Translations under genes and position numbers: made by a program
Shown: positions 8,333 to 16,114 of the stretch, one piece after another
Layout of the letters: each line of letters opens with the position of its first letter
How positions within the stretch are numbered: the first letter of the stretch is position 1
Notes under the pieces: generated by a model
Databases searched by the model: none
What the model saw: the letters and a program-made list of their open reading frames with translations, nothing else
What the model was told of the DNA's origin: nothing
Assembly: GCA_000720845.1 (NCBI GenBank)
Contig: JODU01000003.1
Coordinates: 1-64,000 of the forward strand
Direction: 5' to 3'
DNA length: 64,000 nt
From: Kitasatospora aureofaciens
Lineage (GTDB): Bacteria; Actinomycetota; Actinomycetes; Streptomycetales; Streptomycetaceae

Positions 8333-8373
8333 ATGAGCACGGGCCGGTCACGGTGGCTCAATGAAGTGCTCAT
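8333..8373. terminator. inverted repeat downstream of hmuV
   Basis: ATGAGCAC (8333-8340) and GTGCTCAT (8366-8373) are perfect 8-bp arms separated by 25 bp. The structure lies 50 bp beyond the hmuV stop codon, so it may end the hmuTUV transcript. No T-run is obvious, so the call is weak. Confidence 0.3.
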
Positions 8374-8424
8374 GGGAGGGTCAAGGGAGCGTCAAGGACG
8401 AGCCTCGGCGGGGGAGCACGGGCG

Positions 8425-9267
8425 TCACGGCGTGCGGCGCGGGACGACGAGGAGCGCGCCCGTGCGCGGGTGCGGGAACACCTCCACCGGCTGCTCGTAG
8501 ACCTCGGACAGCAGCCCCTCGGCGAACACCTCCGCCGGTGGACCCTCGGCCGCGATCCGGCCCGAGCGCAGCACCGCCACCCGGTCCGCGTACGCAGCCG
8601 CCAGCGCGAGGTCGTGCAGGACGACGACCACCGCGTCCCCCGCCCGCGCCCGCTCCCGGCACAACCGCAGCACGAGTTCCTGGTGCCGGAGATCCAGGGC
8701 CGCGGTCGGCTCGTCGAGCAGCAGGAGGGGAGCGCGCTGGGCGAGGACCCGGGCCAGGGCCACGCGGGCCCGCTCGCCGCCGCTGAGCGCGGAGAACGGG
8801 CGCCCGGCGAATCCGGCCACCTCCGTGCGCGCCATCGCCTCGGCCACGGCAGCGTCGTCCTCGCCCTCCCGGTCGCCGCCCGCCCAGGGCGCCCGGCCCA
8901 TCCGGACGACCTCCTCCACCGCGAACGGGAAGGACAGCGACGCCGACTGGGGCAGCACCGCCCGGCGCAGCGCGAGTTCGGGCGCCGACCACCGCGCCAC
9001 CGGCCGGCCTTGGACGCGTACGACACCCTCGGCGGCCGGGACGTCGGCGGCCAGCGCGCCCAACAGGGTCGACTTGCCCGCTCCGTTGGGACCGACCAGC
9101 GCGAGCACCTCGCCCGCGCGGACGCCCACGTCCACCCCGTCGAGGGCCGGCCGCCCGCCGAGGTGCACGCGCACTCCGTCGGCCTCGGCGAGCACGTCGC
9201 CGGGCGTGGCCGGGGGCGGCGGCACCGGAGGGGACGGCACGAGCCGCGGCAGCTTCACGCCCCTCAT
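8425..9267 (-). CDS. hmuV: HmuV, heme ABC transporter ATP-binding protein
   Basis: A 280-residue ABC ATPase. Walker A is GPNGAGKS at 59-66, the signature LSGGE at 161-165, Walker B LLLLDEPT near 181-188, and the H-loop histidine is in VVVLHDLA. The sequence PQSASLSFPFAVEEVVRMGR is typical of the heme/siderophore (FecE/HmuV) branch. ATG 9267 overlaps the hmuU stop by 4 nt (ATGA). With HmuU it powers import of heme delivered by HmuT. The first 25 residues are proline-rich, which is unusual but in frame. Confidence 0.92.
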   Translation of the reverse strand: MRGVKLPRLVPSPPVPPPPATPGDVLAEADGVRVHLGGRPALDGVDVGVRAGEVLALVGPNGAGKSTLLGALAADVPAAEGVVRVQGRPVARWSAPELALRRAVLPQSASLSFPFAVEEVVRMGRAPWAGGDREGEDDAAVAEAMARTEVAGFAGRPFSALSGGERARVALARVLAQRAPLLLLDEPTAALDLRHQELVLRLCRERARAGDAVVVVLHDLALAAAYADRVAVLRSGRIAAEGPPAEVFAEGLLSEVYEQPVEVFPHPRTGALLVVPRRTP

Positions 9268-10355
9268 GCCCAGCCTCCCTGCCTGCGCCGGGTGCGGCGC
9301 AGCAGCCAGAAGAAGAACGGACTGCCCAGCAGCGCGGTCAACACCCCGAGCGGCAGCTCGGCCGGCTCCGCGACGGTGCGGGCGGCCAGGTCGGCGGCGA
9401 GCAGGACCAGCGCGCCGAGCAGAGCGCTGCCCGGGATCAGGAACCGGTGCCCGGGCCCCGCCGCCATCCGCAGCAGATGCGGGACGACGAGTCCGACGAA
9501 GCCGATGACCCCGGCCACGCTCACCGCCGCCGCGGTCAGCAGGGCGATCACCAGGACGAGGACGATCCGCAGCCGCTCCACGTCCACGCCCAGGTGCCGG
9601 GCCGGGCGTTCGCCCAGGGAGAGGAGGTCCAGACGGCGGGCGTACAGCGGGGCGAGCCCGAGGCCGAGCGCCGCGCAGGGCAGGACCGCCAGCACCTTCG
9701 GCCAGGTCGCCTGGGCGAGCGAGCCCAGCTGCCAGAAGGTGATCTGGTTGACCGCCGCCGTGTCCGCGAAGAACAGGAACAGTCCGATCAGCGCCCCCGC
9801 GAAGGCGTTCACCGCGATGCCGGTGAGGATCAGTGTCACGACCTCCGTACGGCCGCCGGAGCGGGACATCGCGTAGACGACCAGGACGGTGATCAGGCCG
9901 GAGACGAACGCGAAGACGGACACCGTCCAGGTGCCGAGGAAGTTCAGGCCGAACGCGAGAGCGGCGACCGCGCCGACCGCCGCGCCCGAGGACACGCCGA
10001 TGACGCCCGGCTCGGCCAGCGGATTGCCGAACACGCCCTGCATCAGTGCGCCCGCGCAGCCCAGCGAGGCGCCGACGAGCAGCGCGAGCACGATCCTGGG
10101 GAACCGCACGTTCCACAGCACCGACCCGGCCACCCGGTCCAGTTCCGCGCCGCCGAGCCCGGCCCGGTGCAGCAGCGAGCCGAGCACGTCGCCGACCGGG
10201 ACCGGGTAGGCGCCGGTGCCGGCCGCGACCGGGACGAGGACCAGCAGACCGGCGGCGAGGGCGGCGGTCAGCAGCCAGGCGGTGGTGCGCCGGGCACGCG
10301 GGGCGGCCGGGTCCGCGGGCGCCTGGGAGCGGGCCGGCTTGTCCAGTACGGTCAC
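9264..10355 (-). CDS. hmuU: HmuU, heme ABC transporter permease (FecCD family)
   Basis: A 363-residue membrane protein starting at GTG 10355, coupled to hmuT by a GTGA overlap. Family features are GDVLGSLL near residue 65, RFPRIVLALLVGASLGCAGA, GNPLAEPGVIGVSSGAA, and GFVGLVVPHLLRMAAGPGHR near residue 300. These are typical of BtuC/FecCD permeases with about ten membrane helices. The reading frame stays open far upstream, but that part overlaps hmuT and is a shadow. Confidence 0.92.
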   Translation of the reverse strand: MTVLDKPARSQAPADPAAPRARRTTAWLLTAALAAGLLVLVPVAAGTGAYPVPVGDVLGSLLHRAGLGGAELDRVAGSVLWNVRFPRIVLALLVGASLGCAGALMQGVFGNPLAEPGVIGVSSGAAVGAVAALAFGLNFLGTWTVSVFAFVSGLITVLVVYAMSRSGGRTEVVTLILTGIAVNAFAGALIGLFLFFADTAAVNQITFWQLGSLAQATWPKVLAVLPCAALGLGLAPLYARRLDLLSLGERPARHLGVDVERLRIVLVLVIALLTAAAVSVAGVIGFVGLVVPHLLRMAAGPGHRFLIPGSALLGALVLLAADLAARTVAEPAELPLGVLTALLGSPFFFWLLRRTRRRQGGWA

Positions 10356-11380
10356 TTGCCGTCCCCCTCGCCGTACAGCTGCGCCACGACCGACTCCAGC
10401 ACCTGGTCGGTGCGCGGGCCGTAGTTGAGGAGCACGCCGTCCTCGACGGAGACGATCCGGCGGTCCGTCCCGGCCGGGGTCTGGGCGACACCGGGGATCT
10501 TCACCAGCCCGTCCACGCCGCCGACCGACTCGAGTCCCTTGCTCATCACGAGGATCGCGTCCGGCGCGGCCTTGACGAGGGCCTCGCTGGTGATGGCGGT
10601 GAAGTCCTTGCCGAGGCCGGAGGCGGCCCCGGCGTCCACCGCCCCGGCCGCCTCGATCAGCGAACCGGCGCCGGAGTCCCTGCCGCCGATGAGGTAGACG
10701 GAGGCCGAGCCGCGCAGGTACAGGAAAGCGACCCGGGGTTTCTCCCCGTGCGGAACGTCCTTGCGCACGGCCCCGATCCGCTGCTCCGAACGCCGGGCCA
10801 GCTCCTTCCCGGCCGCCGGCACGCCCAGGGCGTCGGCGACCGACCGGATGCGCGGGCCCACGTCGTCCAGCCCCTCGGCCGCCCCGACGAAGAGCACCGG
10901 GACCCCGGCGGCGCGGATCTGGTCCACCGCCTCCTCGGGACCCGTGGTGGTCTCGGCGAGCACGAGGTCGGGCTTCAGCGACAGCACGCTCTCGGCGGAG
11001 ACGTCGTGGCCCCGGGTGACCACGGGGAGTTCCGCCGCCTGTTCGAAGGTGGCGGTGACGTCCCGGGCGACGACACGGTCGCCGAGCCCGAGTGTGAAGA
11101 CGATCTCGCTGAGGCTGCCGGAGAGGGGGACGATCCGCTCGGCCGCCTTCACCGTCACCCGCTCGCCGTCGGCGGAGGAGACGGTGACCGGGAGCCGGGG
11201 TTCGGGTCTCTTCGCGAGTGGTTCGACGCGGTTCACGACGGGCGCCCCGGCCGGGGCGGATCCCGCGCCGCCGTCGCCGCCGGGTGCCGCCTCGGACGCG
11301 CCTCCGCACCCCGTCGCGGTCAGGGAGAGGGCGAGCACGGACAGCAGTGCTCCCGCCAGTCGGTTTCGCAAGCGTCGCAC
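10352..11380 (-). CDS. hmuT: HmuT, heme-binding lipoprotein
   Basis: A 342-residue substrate-binding protein from GTG 11380. Its lipobox is LTATGC at about residues 20-25. The core has the helical-backbone (type III) fold motifs: AERIVPLSGSLSEIVFTLGL, ARDVTATFEQAAELPVV, SAESVLSLKPDLVLA, and FLYLRGSASVYLIGG. In HmuT of Corynebacterium a His and a Tyr ligate heme; the tyrosines of LYLRGSASVYLIG are candidates. It is the first gene of hmuTUV and is divergent from htaA, with an iron box between them. Confidence 0.92.
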   Translation of the reverse strand: MRRLRNRLAGALLSVLALSLTATGCGGASEAAPGGDGGAGSAPAGAPVVNRVEPLAKRPEPRLPVTVSSADGERVTVKAAERIVPLSGSLSEIVFTLGLGDRVVARDVTATFEQAAELPVVTRGHDVSAESVLSLKPDLVLAETTTGPEEAVDQIRAAGVPVLFVGAAEGLDDVGPRIRSVADALGVPAAGKELARRSEQRIGAVRKDVPHGEKPRVAFLYLRGSASVYLIGGRDSGAGSLIEAAGAVDAGAASGLGKDFTAITSEALVKAAPDAILVMSKGLESVGGVDGLVKIPGVAQTPAGTDRRIVSVEDGVLLNYGPRTDQVLESVVAQLYGEGDGK

Positions 11381-11429
11381 GGTTCCGTCCGTCCTTTCCG
11401 GTCGACCGTCGGCATCGGTCGACTAGAGC

Positions 11430-11448
11430 TTAGGTTAGCCTTACCTTT
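11430..11448. promoter_or_regulatory. iron box in the hmuT-htaA divergent promoter
   Basis: TTAGGTTAGCCTTACCTTT matches 16 of 19 positions of the DtxR/IdeR consensus. It lies 50 bp upstream of the hmuT start and 36 bp upstream of the htaA start, so it can repress both transcripts. A GTCGAC pair (11401-11406 and 11418-11423) flanks the hmuT side. Confidence 0.82.
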
Positions 11449-11483
11449 GTTCGCTACCGGCCCCCCGATCCGGAGGACTTCGC

Positions 11484-12950
11484 ATGCCCGCCCGCCTTCG
11501 CGCCCTGGTCACCGTGGTGTGCGCGGCCGTTCTCGGCGCCCTGCTGTCCGTGACCGCCGCCCACGCCGAGAGCCGGACCGTGCAGGGCGGACGGCTCGAC
11601 TGGGGCATCAAGTCCTCCTTCCAGAGCTATGTCACCGGGCCGATCGCGAAGGGGAGTTACTCCCTGACCGGGAGCGCGGCCACCGTCGGCGGCAGCTCCT
11701 TCCGGTTCCACTCGGCGACCGGCACCTACGACGGCGGCACCGGCGCCTTCCGCGCCGCCTTCTCCGGCGGAGTGCGCTTCCTCGGCCACCGCACGGGCAC
11801 CGGCGCGTACCAGCTCGACCTCACCCTCAGCCGTCCCACCGTGAGCGTCTCCGGCTCCACCGGCACGCTCCGCGTGGACGTCGTCAGCAGGGCGAAGGAC
11901 ACCGGGGCTGTCACGACGTCCCGTCAGGTGCCCTTCGCCTCCCTCTCCCTCGGCGGCATCGACATGCGGGGCGGCGGGAGCACCGTGGCCCTGAACGACC
12001 TGCCCGCCACCCTCACCGCCGAGGGCGCCCGGTCCTTCGCCGGGTACTACACCGCGGGCACCGCGCTCGACCCGGTGAGCCTGTCCGTCGACGTCGAGGC
12101 ACCCGCGGCGCGGCAGGAGAAGCAGCCGCCGGCCGCCCCCTCGCCGTCCGCCGAGTCGCCGGAGCCCGCGAAGACATCGAGCGGCACGGTCCGGGACGGC
12201 GCCGTCGACTGGGGTGTGCGCCGCACCTTCCGCGAGTACGTCACCGGCGACATCGCCGACGGCGAGTGGGCCCTCACCGAGGGCGCCCAGGACGGCGGCG
12301 CCCTCTTCCGCTTCCCCGGCGGCGAGGGGACGTACGAGGACGGCGACCTCACCGCCGCCTTCAAGGGCACGGTGCGCTTCACCGGCGCCCACGGCCTCGA
12401 CCTGAGCCTCGGCAACGTGCGGACCGTCGTCGAGGACGGCAGGGGCACCCTGTACGCCGACGTGACGAGCCCGGACGCCGAGGAGAAGAAGGTGCCCCTG
12501 GTCACCTTCACCGCGGGCCAACCGAAGCCGGCCGACGGCCTGGTGAAGGTCACCGAGGCCCCGGCCGAGCTCACCGCCCGCGGCGCGAAGGCCTTCGGCG
12601 GCATGTACCGGGCCGGCACCGCGATGGACCCCGTGTCCCTCGCCGTCGCCCTCACCGCCGACGCGGAACTGCCCGCCCTGCCGGACCTCGGCAGCGAACC
12701 CACCCCCAGTGCGAGCCCGCAGCCCGAGCAGACCGGCGCCGACACCTCCGCCGCCCCCGTCGCGAGCGGCACCGACGACGGCGACTTCCCCGCACTTCCC
12801 GTCTCCCTCGCGGCCGGTGCCCTGCTGCTGGCGGCCGCGGCCCTCGTGGCCGTCGCCCTCCGCAGGCGCCGCGCCCGGCCCGCCGCATCCGCCGAGGCCG
12901 CAGCGTCCCCGGCGGACCCGGACCCGGACCCGGCCCCGGGCCAGGGCTGA
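11484..12950 (+). CDS. htaA: HtaA-type heme-binding surface protein (two HtaA domains)
   Basis: A 488-residue exported protein from ATG 11484, with CCGGAGG upstream. It has a signal peptide (about 1-28), then two HtaA domains: about 32-200, starting GGRLDWGIKSSFQSYVTG, and about 235-390, starting GAVDWGVRRTFREYVTG. Each begins with the conserved D-W-G-x-[KR] motif and ends with F-x-G-x-Y-x-A-G-T (AGYYTAGTALDPV and GGMYRAGTAMDPV). A proline/serine-rich linker leads to a C-terminal membrane helix (about 436-458) and an arginine-rich tail. It captures heme at the surface and passes it to HmuT. The iron box upstream predicts repression when iron is plentiful. Confidence 0.9.
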   Translation: MPARLRALVTVVCAAVLGALLSVTAAHAESRTVQGGRLDWGIKSSFQSYVTGPIAKGSYSLTGSAATVGGSSFRFHSATGTYDGGTGAFRAAFSGGVRFLGHRTGTGAYQLDLTLSRPTVSVSGSTGTLRVDVVSRAKDTGAVTTSRQVPFASLSLGGIDMRGGGSTVALNDLPATLTAEGARSFAGYYTAGTALDPVSLSVDVEAPAARQEKQPPAAPSPSAESPEPAKTSSGTVRDGAVDWGVRRTFREYVTGDIADGEWALTEGAQDGGALFRFPGGEGTYEDGDLTAAFKGTVRFTGAHGLDLSLGNVRTVVEDGRGTLYADVTSPDAEEKKVPLVTFTAGQPKPADGLVKVTEAPAELTARGAKAFGGMYRAGTAMDPVSLAVALTADAELPALPDLGSEPTPSASPQPEQTGADTSAAPVASGTDDGDFPALPVSLAAGALLLAAAALVAVALRRRRARPAASAEAAASPADPDPDPAPGQG

Positions 12951-12980
12951 ACACCCCCGACACCCAAGGAGAACCGAGCC

Positions 12981-13430
12981 ATGCCCGTCAGACGACGTCG
13001 CTCCACCGCACTCGCCGCCGCCGTGGCCACGGCCGCCGCACTCGGCGCGACCGCTTTCGCCGCGCTGGGCGGCGCCACCACCGCCTCCGCGGCCGAAGCC
13101 CCGCTATCGGACTACGAGTTGACGTGGGGCATCAAGCAGTCCTACCGGACGTACGTCGGCATGTTCGGCAGCTTCACCGCCTCCGAGGGCGCCGCCCAGG
13201 CCGCGGGCAACGGCGCCTTCACCTTCACCGAAGGCACCGGCACCTACGACACCACGGCGCACACCGTCGACCTCGGTTTCAAGGGCAGGCTGGTGAGTGC
13301 CTCCGCCGCGCACGGCTTCGAGGTCACGCTCACCGACGTGCGCTTCGACAGCGGCGCCGGTGAGATCACCGCCGACGTGACCACCGTCGACACCTCCGGC
13401 GCGACGCCCACCAAGAAGGGCGACGACGTG
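12981..13430 (+). pseudogene. second HtaA gene, 3' end lost at a fusion junction
   Basis: An HtaA-family reading frame from ATG 12981 (with AGGAGAACC upstream). It has a signal peptide (about 1-37) and a domain beginning LTWGIKQSYRTYVG. Homology to the HtaA fold stops at about residue 149 (TPTKKGDDV). In the neighbouring HtaA the domain continues for about 50 more residues, to the FxGxYxAGT block. Here the frame instead enters a glycosyltransferase gene out of phase and stops at 13700 after 90 nonsense residues. The domain is therefore incomplete and the product is probably non-functional. The 30-bp spacing suggests it was once co-transcribed with the first htaA. Confidence 0.72.
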
Positions 13431-13435
13431 TGTTC
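13425..13435. other. recombination or assembly junction between htaA and a GT gene
   Basis: Left of about 13,430 the sequence codes for HtaA in one frame. Right of it, GT2 coding begins in another frame at GTG-TTC-GAG (13430). Protein alignment by eye puts the break within a few bases of GACGTGTGTTC. No insertion sequence, repeat or integrase lies at the break. Confidence 0.7.
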
Positions 13436-16093
13436 GAGCGCTGCGAGGTCCTGCTCGTCGACAACGGCAGCACGGACGGCTCCTACCGGCTCTGCGCCGA
13501 GTTCGCCCGCCGGCACGCCAACACCACGGTCCTGGTGCGCCGCGGCGGGGGCGCCGGAGCGGCCCGCAACCTCGGGATGGACCGGGCGACCAGCGCCCGC
13601 ATCACCTTCTGCGACTCCGACGACGTCCTGCCGCCCACCGCGCTGGAACGCATGCTGGACGCTGCCACGACCACCGGCGCCCAGGTCGTGGTGGGCATGA
13701 TGGAGACGTTCCCCAAGCCGACCAACTGGGCCTGGAAGGGGTACTTCGGCAAGGGCGACCGGACCTTCGCCAGTGTGGCGGAGCTGCCCGAGCTGGTGCA
13801 CAGCGCCAGTGCCTGCAACAAGCTCTTCGGCCTCGCCTACCTGCGCTCCCACGGCATCCGTTTCGCGGAAGGCGTCCACTTCGAGGACGCCTATGTCGGC
13901 GTGGCCGCGCTCGTTCTCGCCACCCGCCTGGCTCTGGTCGACCAGTGCGTCTACCAGTACCGCAAGCGCGCCGCGGGCAACTCGACCATGGACGCGATCT
14001 GGACCCGCCGGCAGAACTACTGGGACCACCTGCAGTTGGTGGAGTACCTGCACCGGATGGGCGCGGGCCTTCCGGACCTCTCGCGGGCCGTGCTCGACCT
14101 CTTCCTGGTCCGGAGCTACCAGGGCTTCGCGCTCCGGGCGCCCGACCTCTTCCAGGGGGCCGAACTGGAAGACATCTACTCGCGGTGCCGCGCGGTCTAC
14201 CGGGACGTCGAGCCGGACCTGGTCCTCAGGGCCACCGCCGACGCCCGCCACCGCGTGGCCTACCTCGCCTTCGCCACCGGGGACTTCGGTCTCTTCGCGG
14301 ACCGGGCCGCCCGACTGAACAAGCTCTCCGTACGCGACGGCGACGCCCACCTTCTCGGCGGCCTCCCGGACCGGCTGGCCCCGCTGGCGCGCGCCACGCC
14401 CTTCACCGCCCACCTCGAGCACGTCCGTGAGGTGCCGGGAACCGGAAGACTGAGGCTCTCCGGACGGTTCGAGGTGGGCGGCATGCCCATGGTCCGACCG
14501 CTGGACGGGCAGCTGAGCCTGCGGGTACGCGGGAGCCGGCTCAGCGTGCCCGCCACCCAGGTCCGCCGGCGGGACATGAAGAACACGCGGCCGGACACCG
14601 AATGGGGCGGCTTCACCGCGGAACTGCCCCTCGACGCCCTGCGGCGGGGCGTTCACGACCTGGAGTTCGCCGTCGACGCCGAGGGCGGCCAGGTGGTCAC
14701 CCCGTGCCTGGTCGCCGCGGGCTACCTGCGCGGCGCACGCGTCGTCGAGCACCGCGGCACACGGGTGGTGCCGCACTGGAAGGGGAAGAACCGGGCGATC
14801 CTGATGGTCCTCGGGACGGCCCGCCGACCCGGCGGGCGCGCCGTGCCGGGCGGCCTCCTCGCCAAGGACGCCAAACACGTGCTGCGCCGGCGCCCCTTCT
14901 GGAAGCAGCGCCTGATCCGGCTGCTCAGCAAGCCGCTGAAACCGCTTCTCCTGGGACGGGACATCTGGCTCTTCGGCGAGCGGGGCGACACCGCGCAGGA
15001 CAACAGCTGGCATCTGTTCCGCCACGTGCGCACCTCGGGGAAGCGGCGCGGTGCGTACTACGTGATCCGGGCGGGCAGCCCGGACCGAGCCCACCTGGCC
15101 GGGCTCGGACACGTCGTCGCGCACAGCTCCTGGAAGCACAAGCTGCTGATGCTGCACGCGTCGGCGCTGGTCAACGCCTATGACATCGACACCTACATGC
15201 TGCCCGACGGCTGGGACCGGACCCGCTACCTCAAGCACCTGAACTGGCGCGTGGGTGCCCGCCGGGTCTTCCTGCAGCACGGAGTGACCGACAAGGACGT
15301 CAGCAAGGGACTGCACCGCAACCGCACGGGTGTCGACCTCATCCTCGCGGTGAGCCGGGACGAGGGGCGGTTCCTGTCGCAAGAACTCGGCTACGAAGGA
15401 CAGGTGGAGGTCAGCGGCTTCCCCCGCTTCGACGCGCTGACCCCCTCTCGCGGCAGCCGCACGATCCTGTTCATGCCGACGTGGCGCGCCTATCTGACCG
15501 TCGCCTCCTACAGCCGTGACGGCGGTGGACGCGAGGCGCGACAGGCCGCACGCGACCGGTTCCTCGCCTCCAGCTACCGGGAGTTCATGGTCCGTTTCCT
15601 GAACGACCCGGATTTGCTGACCGCCCTGGACCGGTACGACTACACCCTGGAATTCCTGCCGCACTACGAAATGCGCGCGATGGTCGCGGACATGGTGCCG
15701 GACCTGAAGCGAGTCAGAATCGTCGACCAGAACGAGATCAGCGTGCAGGAGGCCATGCGGCGTTGCGATCTCTTCGTCACGGACTGGTCGTCGACCGCGT
15801 TCGACGTCGCGTACCTGGGGACGCCCTTGGTCTACGCGCAGTTCGATGCCGACGAATACTGGGACGGGCATTACCAGAAGGGGTACTTCGACGCCCGCCG
15901 GGACGGATTCGGGCCGGTGTGCGAAACCGTCGAGGAAACCGTCGCCGAAGTGATGCGCTACATGTGGGGAGGATGTGCGCCGGAGCCCGAGTACCTGCGA
16001 CGGGCGGAGAATTTCTTCGAGTACCGGGACCAGCAGAACAATGTGAGGGCCTCGGAAGCTATCGAAAGCCTCGTTCGGGGGTCGAAGCATTGA
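13430..16093 (+). CDS. GT2 / CDP-glycerol glycerophosphotransferase fusion, 5'-truncated
   Basis: An 887-residue product if translation begins at GTG 13430. Compared with the gene at 17641, it lacks about 32 N-terminal residues, including the first beta strand of the GT-A fold (VVVPIFN in the paralogue). It begins VFERCEVLLVDNGSTD. The rest is intact: the DxD region CDSDDVLPP near residue 62, HFEDAYVG, then a linker domain. The TagF-like domain from about 500 to 880 has HSSWKHKLLMLHAS, VFLQHGVTDKD, SGFPRFDAL, LFMPTWRAYL and TDWSS. TagF enzymes polymerise glycerol-phosphate for wall teichoic acids. No good ribosome-binding site precedes the GTG (only GAAGGG), so expression is doubtful unless coupled to the broken htaA frame. 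Confidence 0.78.
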   Translation: MFERCEVLLVDNGSTDGSYRLCAEFARRHANTTVLVRRGGGAGAARNLGMDRATSARITFCDSDDVLPPTALERMLDAATTTGAQVVVGMMETFPKPTNWAWKGYFGKGDRTFASVAELPELVHSASACNKLFGLAYLRSHGIRFAEGVHFEDAYVGVAALVLATRLALVDQCVYQYRKRAAGNSTMDAIWTRRQNYWDHLQLVEYLHRMGAGLPDLSRAVLDLFLVRSYQGFALRAPDLFQGAELEDIYSRCRAVYRDVEPDLVLRATADARHRVAYLAFATGDFGLFADRAARLNKLSVRDGDAHLLGGLPDRLAPLARATPFTAHLEHVREVPGTGRLRLSGRFEVGGMPMVRPLDGQLSLRVRGSRLSVPATQVRRRDMKNTRPDTEWGGFTAELPLDALRRGVHDLEFAVDAEGGQVVTPCLVAAGYLRGARVVEHRGTRVVPHWKGKNRAILMVLGTARRPGGRAVPGGLLAKDAKHVLRRRPFWKQRLIRLLSKPLKPLLLGRDIWLFGERGDTAQDNSWHLFRHVRTSGKRRGAYYVIRAGSPDRAHLAGLGHVVAHSSWKHKLLMLHASALVNAYDIDTYMLPDGWDRTRYLKHLNWRVGARRVFLQHGVTDKDVSKGLHRNRTGVDLILAVSRDEGRFLSQELGYEGQVEVSGFPRFDALTPSRGSRTILFMPTWRAYLTVASYSRDGGGREARQAARDRFLASSYREFMVRFLNDPDLLTALDRYDYTLEFLPHYEMRAMVADMVPDLKRVRIVDQNEISVQEAMRRCDLFVTDWSSTAFDVAYLGTPLVYAQFDADEYWDGHYQKGYFDARRDGFGPVCETVEETVAEVMRYMWGGCAPEPEYLRRAENFFEYRDQQNNVRASEAIESLVRGSKH

Positions 16094-16114
16094 TGTGGTG
16101 TTCCAGGAGGAAAT

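Noticed and set aside
9264..11309. A single 681-residue protein covering hmuU and part of hmuT
   Set aside because: The upstream part is an out-of-frame reading of hmuT. The true permease starts at GTG 10355 with a GTGA overlap.
13400..13460. Insertion sequence at the htaA-GT junction
   Set aside because: No transposase, terminal inverted repeats or target duplication. The break joins two coding regions directly.
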